From the NCBI GenBank assembly GCA_032718475.1, contig JAUCBJ010000627.1, forward strand, positions 1-56,430: a stretch of 56,430 bases of DNA, read 5' to 3'. Below, one piece after another: positions 50,246-56,430 of this stretch; within the stretch, counting starts at the first letter, position 1; each line of letters starts with the position of its first letter. The DNA comes from Nemertoderma westbladi (lineage: Eukaryota > Xenacoelomorpha > Nemertodermatida > Nemertodermatidae). Position numbers and translations under genes: made by a program. Under the pieces are notes generated by a model. It was not told where the DNA came from, searched no databases, and saw only the letters and a list, made by a program, of their open reading frames with translations.

Positions 50246-50614
50246 TCAAGCAATTACAATTATCACATTGAGGCAGTCACAACCGAAGTAGCGGCTGATA
50301 GTTGGGTGTGAATTTTTTATTTTTTTTGGGTTGTAAAATATCTCCTTTATTTTTTTTTGGAAGACCGAAATTGATTTTGCTGTTCTTGTATCGATAGGTA
50401 AACTGTTCCAAATTTTCATTGCTGATAATGTCAAACTTTCATATCTGTACCTATTATATGCTCGTGGGTATTTTATATTTTTTGTTCTAGTGTTAATTTT
50501 TTGCAAAAAGATTTTGCAAAAACTCAGAGTGACATCACTACGCTTTTTCGAGCTATCAAATCCAAGAAGAGTGTGTTTAACAAGAGAATTAAAATAATTT
50601 AGTTCATTTAACAT
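50246..50614 (-). pseudogene. C-terminal piece of a jockey/CR1-like retrotransposon
   Basis: The 122-codon frame has YRYESLTLSAMKIWNSLPID and SISVFQKKIKEIF, the characteristic end of the reverse transcriptase ORF of this class (LWNSLP motif). It belongs to a different family from the ORF at 47412. Only the 3' portion is present. Confidence 0.8.
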
Positions 50615-50631
50615 TTATTAACCTCATCGGT

Positions 50632-50787
50632 TAATGGAATCAAAGCACAACTGGATTACATCCTTATAAACAAAAAGTGGAGAAACAGCATGATCAACTG
50701 CGAGGCATACTGCTCGTTCAACCTAATTGGTTCGGACCACAGAATTGTGACTGCAGAGATCAGACTCAGTTTGAGAGCCAGCAAACA
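50632..50787 (+). pseudogene. short APE-region fragment of the 47.4-kb element
   Basis: 156 bases nearly identical (about 96% by eye) to 47414-47570, starting at the same base of the element (TAATGGAA) and ending abruptly after AGCCAGCAAAC. Confidence 0.9.
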
Positions 50788-51280
50788 AGTTCCATTGCGT
50801 CTCGACAATAGACTTCAGTTCCTCCATCGTGTATCCCGCATAACTGTCCTTAGTCGATCGCTTACCTCTCACTATTTGATGTTCTTCCACAGCGATCAAT
50901 ACTCTAGTGAGTACGGCTCCAGGAAGAATTAGAAGTGGATCTGGATAAACCGCTTCTGCCATCTTTGCTCCAATCTCGGGTGTCAACTCTACAGTGTCTG
51001 AACTACTGGAGTTATCGGGCTGTTGAGAAATAAGTTCTCGGTTCGGGTGTGGCTGCTGTTTAACAGCTGCTTCTTGGTCCCGCTTGACTTGGGCCCTAGT
51101 GCCTATGATAGACCTATGGTGCCTTACTAACCTAGGGTCTGATACTACTACTGTAGGGATGACCTTTCTTACAGTAGGAGGGGACTTGGACTTCGGTCTC
51201 AGATGTTCTATACTTCTATGGGACACACAGACTGTTCTTTCTAGGAGACTATCTGACAGTGTTTGCTTTGTGTCAGCCAT
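50788..51280 (-). CDS. unknown ORF, truncated by retroelement fragment
   Basis: An ATG at 51280 in AACATGG opens a 164-codon frame of polar, Ser/Pro/Gln-rich sequence ending EELKSIVETQWNL. The frame then runs on into the antisense of the retroelement fragment to a stop at 50723, so the natural C-terminus is lost. The composition resembles gag-like or regulatory ORFs, but no motif is recognised. Confidence 0.35.
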
Positions 51281-51412
51281 GTTTTATTTTACAGTTGAAT
51301 GCCTACTACTATAACGACAGTTAAAGCAAGTCTAGTAATTCAGTATCAACTGTAAGCCTAGTAATTAATGACAGATACCGTTACTCAGTGTAACGTGATA
51401 TATATAATATAT

Positions 51413-51515
51413 TAAAATACCGGTATACTTATAGTATATATATAAGTATTATTACAGACTAGGATTAGTCACAGAATACCGGTATATAATTTCAGCCTAA
51501 ATTTATATAAAGAAA
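51413..51515. repeat. dispersed repeat family F, copy 1
   Basis: About 100 bases with GACTAGGATTAGTCACAGAA and TTTCAGCCTAAATTTATA, nearly the same as 53519-53620 and in the same orientation; they bracket the 146-bp array region. Confidence 0.85.
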
Positions 51516-51699
51516 TACCAGAAAGCCTGTGGCCCTTCGGGCCACAGCTTTCTAGTGCACATGCAGAGGATATATGAATATGTGTGGAGAAATGTGTCGC
51601 AGATTGGAGAACTACAACAAAACAGACACCATCATAAAATAAAACACCACCCCATAGGAGATAACTGTCAAGTTTCAACTTTAGCTTCGGCTTATAGTA

Positions 51700-52650
51700 T
51701 ATAACCTAATTTCGAGAAAATGATCACTTTCGGACATTTTACCCTCTACCTGCAGACTGCGTGAAATGCAGATGGCGCTGCAGTTCTGTAAAGATGGAGT
51801 TTATGGTAAAGTGAAGTAATATGCCTGCTTGTCAGTTTTCAGCTTAAACAGATGTAAATAACAAAATTTCGAGAAAATGTTCACTTTGAGACATTACGCC
51901 CTCTAGCTGAAGACTGGGGAACTATAGACGACTCAGCGACTCCGGAAAGATTGAGCCTATGCTGTAGTAGATACCTACCAAGTTTCAGCTGAAAAGGATT
52001 AAAAACAACCAAATGAGATCAGGTTTCACTACCAGACAATTCGCCCTCTAGCGGTAGACGGGGATCTGTAGACGACTCTTAAGACTCCATAAAGTTATAG
52101 CCTATGCTGTAATAGATGCCTACCAAGTTTCAGTCTAAACGGATAGTAAATAACAAAGTTGGAGAAGATGTTCACTTTCAGACATTTCGCCCTCTAGCTG
52201 AAGACTGGGGAATTATAGACGACTCAGCGACTCCGTAAAGATTGAGCCTATGCTGTAGTAGATACCTACCAAGTTTCAGCTGAATAGAATTAAAAACAAC
52301 GAAATGAGATCAGGTTTTCACTATCAGACAATTCGCCCTCTAGCGGCAGACAGGTATACGACTCTAAGACTCCATAAAGATATAGCTGTAATATAGGCCT
52401 ACCAAGTACCAGTCTAAACGGATTGTAAATAACAAAGTTGGAGAAGGTGGTCACTTTCAGTGATTTCACCATGTAGCGGCAGATTGGAGAAATGCAGATT
52501 TATCTGCGTCTCTGTCAGTCTGTAAAAATGCAGTGTTGGCTAAATTAGACACCTGCAAAGTTTTATCTTAAATGGATTGTAAATAACAAAGTTAGAGAAG
52601 ATTTTCACTTAAGGCAATTCACCCTCTAGCGGCAGATGGCGGAACTTCAG
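51700..52650. repeat. 146-bp tandem repeat with CCCTCTAGCGGCAGAC
   Basis: Seven units, spacing 132-158, each holding a version of TTTCAGCT.AAACGGAT, TTGGAGAAGATGTTCACTTT and CGCCCTCTAGCGGCAGAC (51741, 51899, 52044, 52190, 52336, 52468, 52622). The CTAGAGGG core is the same as in the element at 27380-28939 but in the opposite orientation. Confidence 0.85.
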
Positions 52651-54619
52651 ACGGCTCTGAATATTACGTTGCAACGAGTTAGGGTGAGACCTTTCTAACG
52701 AGCTATAGCAAGCGAGATTTCATCGAGATGGGTTCGATTGTATAGCCGATGACAAACAGACACACAGACAATTGATTTTTATATACCGGTATATTAGATT
52801 AGATAAAATAATAATAATACAGTAAGAAGGCCTACAGAAATAATCACTTTACTACAGTAAAACAATAAAATAGCTAAACTGTTATAAACCTCTCCTTCCA
52901 TGCAGCCATTGATAGAGAAAGCAGAATTACTCTTGGACAGTTCGCACAGACAACCCACCCTAATCAACACTCCAGCCTGGCTTGCTCCTTATCTGTGCCC
53001 AGCTAGCTGCGTGTTCAATAATTACCTTAACGTTGCTATGATACAGAAAAAGTCCTTCCCTATTCACTAACAATAGGCCAATTCGATCGTGCTTGGTGAA
53101 TATGTCATATTTATACACTATTTGATTTTTAATCAATACATAATCCTACATATTTATATTAAACACTCGAATAAAATAAAAACTTTGTGAGAATGGGGCA
53201 TGGCGAATCTACCCATGTTAATTTTATACCAGATGGGATAAATTTTATTCTCCTAAATAGTTTATTACCGATTGAAGAACTGAAATAATTCGATAAATTT
53301 CACCCGAACGAACACAAAATACGCATTCACGCAAACAAACGTGTAAAATAAAACCCGGAGACAGTGACAGCTGTCTGCATCATGTTAATACGCATCGAAT
53401 GAGCCACAAAGCAAGTAGTGAGAGCGAAATCTGACGACGTGTATCGATGGACATACATACATACAAATTTACATACAAACTGAGCAGATTTATATATATT
53501 AGATAATAAGCCTACCGTAAATACCGGTATACACCTATAGTATATATAAGTATTATTATAGACTAGGATTAGTCACAGAATACCGGTATATAATTTCAGC
53601 CTAAATTTATAGAAATAAATATAATAGGCCTATCGTAAATACCTGTAATGTCAATTATTTTATAATAACTGGATTTCTGAATTTTAGGGTTACTTTCCTT
53701 TACTTTATTACTGTTATTAAGCAGTAGTCCAACTGATATTAAGACCTAATTGATGTATAACTGGCCTACTATTTTATAAATCTGTTTGAGTTGATTTATA
53801 ATATATATATACCCGTACAATGGGTTTTGACAATGTTTGAAATAAATGTTATTATTTCTGTGTAAGGAGTCACTACACAGAAGCTGAACGCTCTCAGTGG
53901 AGTGCTACTTGTTGGATACTAAAACGAATAATGCTACTTTACTAAGTTACTTATTACTACAAATTACTTACAATTACAGTCTGAGATTACAATCTCTAAA
54001 TAAACACCAAAAGTTACACATACAAATTTCAGGGTAATTTTACAAGAAATCTACAAACCAGTCTAACAAGGAGTTAGAATTTCTGGTTATTACAAACTGA
54101 CAGGAATCTACGGTATTTGAAAACAATAAAGCAGTAGTAAGTAAATTGCGTTGTCCAGATAAGAAAATACAAATAAGAATATAAGTTAGTAGGCATTCTA
54201 ACCAAGTAGTACAACTTATTCTTTTGGGGGGATTTACCTTACAACACTGGATGCCCCCACCTTCCTAACTAGTACTTTATCGGACATACACTCTACACAC
54301 ACTGCAATCGCTTCAGACCTAACAACAGTCAGACAACAATCCAGCCTACAAATTATTTATACAATTTGAGCGGGCTTACACGCCTTCTGCTCAATATTAC
54401 ACTTACAGATAAATAAAACTGACAGAAACAAGTAAAATCCCAATAAATAACCAGGGCGGCCGTCCCTGATTAAATATCAAGACCTACTGGTATATAATTA
54501 TCAAAATCGAATAATACTGCTGTACATGTAAGTACCGGTTCGGGTAGTTGGGCAGTTAGGCCTACAGCTTACCGTTTGACCGGTACCTTCGACTTTATTG
54601 CTTACGGTGCAATAAAGAA
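52651..54619. other. intergenic stretch without recognised gene
   Basis: Contains family F copy 2 (53519-53620), short AT microsatellites and ACATACATAC runs. No open frame with domain content. Confidence 0.5.
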
Positions 54620-54765
54620 ACTAAAATCTATTATTGTTCTTACCAGAACAATAGACAAAATATTTATTGCCTACTGTGCAATCAAGAGTTTAAAAACTAT
54701 TAATGTTCTTACCAGAACATTAGACAAAATATATTTTGTATGTAAAACTATTAATGTTCGCGCTT
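54620..54765. repeat. 69-bp tandem repeat with a conserved hairpin
   Basis: Two full units and a partial one. ATTGTTCT-TACC-AGAACAAT at 54633-54652 and AATGTTCT-TACC-AGAACATT at 54702-54721 are both perfect 8-bp stems, the change in one arm being matched in the other. The small open frame over this region is not supported as a gene. Confidence 0.8.
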
Positions 54766-54870
54766 TTAGACTTTTAGCAGTTTAACCTGCCAATTTTAGT
54801 TGTCTTTTTGTTTATAAATCGACTTTAGCCTAGACCAATTATTTAATGTACTGAAGTTACACGTTCGTGG

Positions 54871-54965
54871 GGCCTTCGCGCAGCACGAGGCCCAGTTATG
54901 AGATACAAATTAAAATTGTGCGACTGTATCACAAAATCAGGTTATGAGAGATTAACCCACACCAC
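54871..54965. repeat. dispersed repeat family E, copy 2
   Basis: GGCCTTCGCGCAGCACGAGG and a 60-base tail shared with 38631-38725. Confidence 0.8.
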
Positions 54966-55191
54966 CAATTAATCAAAGAAAGGGGGACAGTACGTGTTCA
55001 CCCCTTTTAATCTGCACCCCCCCCCCCCCTCCCCCACCCACCAATACATAACCGCGACATCTACCACCCACGGAAGGGTAGCACGAACTTATTTCCAAAC
55101 GCACGTTCAATATGCAAAGCCAGGTGGTTTATAGGAATATAATCAATGCAGTACTCGTCTTCATTATAAGCCTCTTTGCGTTCGACCTGTT

Positions 55192-55587
55192 TTATATTAA
55201 AATATATTTATTAAACGCAGCCTGACGCTCTTTATAATAATAATACCTAGGGATGCCAGCTTCCAGACTTTCAATCTTTACTGCCACGCAAACCCCGCAG
55301 AGGAAGTTTTGGTTTGAGAGATCAAGCCCATCGGCAATTGGTGTTTCAATTTCGGTCCAGGAACTCTGACAATGGGAGCATTCAATCTTAGCTGTGGTCC
55401 ATTCCCGTGGTTTCGGCTTCCTTTTCTTCGTCCCAATGACAGATTCTTCTGAAGACGTTCGATTCGCTTTCAGTTTATTGTTGGCGTTTGTGTTTTGAAG
55501 TTGTATTCGAGTGGACAGTCGCGCCGGTTTCGAGGTAACCATACCGACCTGTGATAAGCGTTGGTTTTGTTGAGTGCCGGTATTCAT
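55192..55587 (-). CDS. unknown protein with a possible zinc ribbon
   Basis: The 131-aa product has a Ser/Thr/Asn-rich N-terminal half, a basic patch (KKRKPKPR, a likely nuclear localisation motif), and CSHC followed after about 26 residues by CGVC, a zinc-ribbon-like pair. The last 30 residues are aromatic and charged (YYYYKERQ). The ATG lies in a fair context. It could be a first exon of a host gene or a transposon-derived ORF. I do not recognise the family. Confidence 0.4.
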   Translation of the reverse strand: MNTGTQQNQRLSQVGMVTSKPARLSTRIQLQNTNANNKLKANRTSSEESVIGTKKRKPKPREWTTAKIECSHCQSSWTEIETPIADGLDLSNQNFLCGVCVAVKIESLEAGIPRYYYYKERQAAFNKYILI

Positions 55588-56029
55588 CTTCTTTCACCTC
55601 TTCAATGTCAGATGTTGCAAATACTGATAACACGAATAACGGTATATATTTAAATACTTGTCAATAGTAATATATATAATTTAGATAACTATTTTATATC
55701 TGTACTGTTGAGCAAACTCTACATAAATTTCAACCTGTGTATCGCCGGTAGGGCTGTTGCTGTGCAAGTGCTAGTTGCCACCGGTCAGCCGGTACCGGTA
55801 GTAGGGTGGTACCATGGCCTACTACACACAGGCCATGACAAGGACTTTGCTGTGAAATTAGCGTAGGCTGACTTGATTGAATTATCAAATATTATATTTT
55901 CCATGAATGCAGGGTCCATATTTAAAAGAAGATGACTAGATTTTCGTAAAGAATTTAATTGAAACAGTATTTAATAATAAATAAATTAATTATCGCTCGA
56001 GTTCCTGCAGCTTTTATTCGTGGCAGGAA

Positions 56030-56320
56030 TGTTTGAACGCTAATAAGTCGGTCAATCATGGATGAAATGGAACCAAACTTGGTACACTTGTAGTCTTTAA
56101 AAAATTTAGAAATTCTACACACAGACAGACTTCTACAGTTCCCCGGTCTGCCGCTAGGGGGCGAATTAACAGAAACGTAAAAATAGCTGTAATTATAGAA
56201 CCAACGATCAGATTCATCTGAAATTTAGTAGTAGTTACCTAAGAGCATTGCTTAATTAGAAATTCTACAGAGACTTTTACAGTTCCTGTCTGCCGCTAGT
56301 GGGGAATTGTTAGAGCTCCA
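56030..56320. repeat. two copies of a CTAG-G-GGG repeat, 143-bp period
   Basis: CTGCCGCTAGGGGGCGAATT (CTAG at 56153) and CTGCCGCTAGTGGGGAATT (CTAG at 56296) sit after TTCTACAGTTCC-like sequence. It is related to the arrays at 27.7 and 51.7 kb. The rest of 55588-56430 has no recognised gene. Confidence 0.65.
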
Positions 56321-56430
56321 GTTCAACGTGCTTAGCACGGTTTAATAAACAATCAATTAATTATTTTATTCAATACAGTAATTATAACAGTAAAATGCAA
56401 TGTATTCTATTTTTTAGTGAAATCAAGAGA

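Overview
The window is animal nuclear DNA, AT-rich and dense in repeats. The evidence for an animal host is a spliced, secreted DNase I-type gene with GT..AG introns, a NUS1 (Nogo-B receptor) gene, many non-LTR retrotransposon pieces, MITEs, foldback elements and minisatellites. Words such as TAGGCCTA and ACCGGT are very common in the host part. I suspect a marine invertebrate but cannot name the species.

The main item is a Polinton (Maverick) element at about 3.1-20.3 kb, a virus-like DNA transposon. Its rightward arm (3.7-12.3 kb) carries, in order: an unknown 147-aa protein, a RING protein, a packaging ATPase, a small adenovirus-pX/pVI-like hydrophobic protein, a 56-aa basic protein, an integrase with a frame break, two paralogous penton/minor-capsid-type proteins, a basic Gly-Gly-rich protein with probable protease sites, an F54H12.2-type putative major capsid protein, an adenain-like cysteine protease and an unknown 199-aa protein. 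The leftward arm (14.4-20.2 kb) carries a protein with an apparent TATA-binding-protein fold, the DNA polymerase B split over two overlapping frames, and a protein with PC4-like modules and a nuclear localisation motif. Between the arms is about 2 kb with host-like word composition. I could not find matching terminal inverted repeats. The left flank holds TTAACGTTAA-rich repeats; the right flank holds a 284-bp palindrome inside a 20-bp direct repeat.

From 20.6 to 30.3 kb lie non-autonomous DNA elements. Three have CAGT..ACTG ends and perfect 5-bp target duplications, one of them nested inside another element. There is also a decayed pogo-like transposase and a 1.56-kb element with internal CTAGAGGG repeats. 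A complete NUS1 frame without introns is at 30.66-31.55 kb. From 31.6 to 42 kb are dispersed repeats, a 2.8-kb 22-bp minisatellite (which creates three false ORFs of 800-1000 codons), retrotransposon remnants and a 370-bp foldback.

From 42.3 to at least 46.0 kb is the DNase I-like gene in four clear exons, its introns filled with tandem repeats and retroelement pieces. A nearly full-length non-LTR reverse transcriptase frame follows at 47.4-49.7 kb. The last 6 kb hold retroelement fragments, a 146-bp tandem array, small hairpin repeats and a possible zinc-binding ORF.
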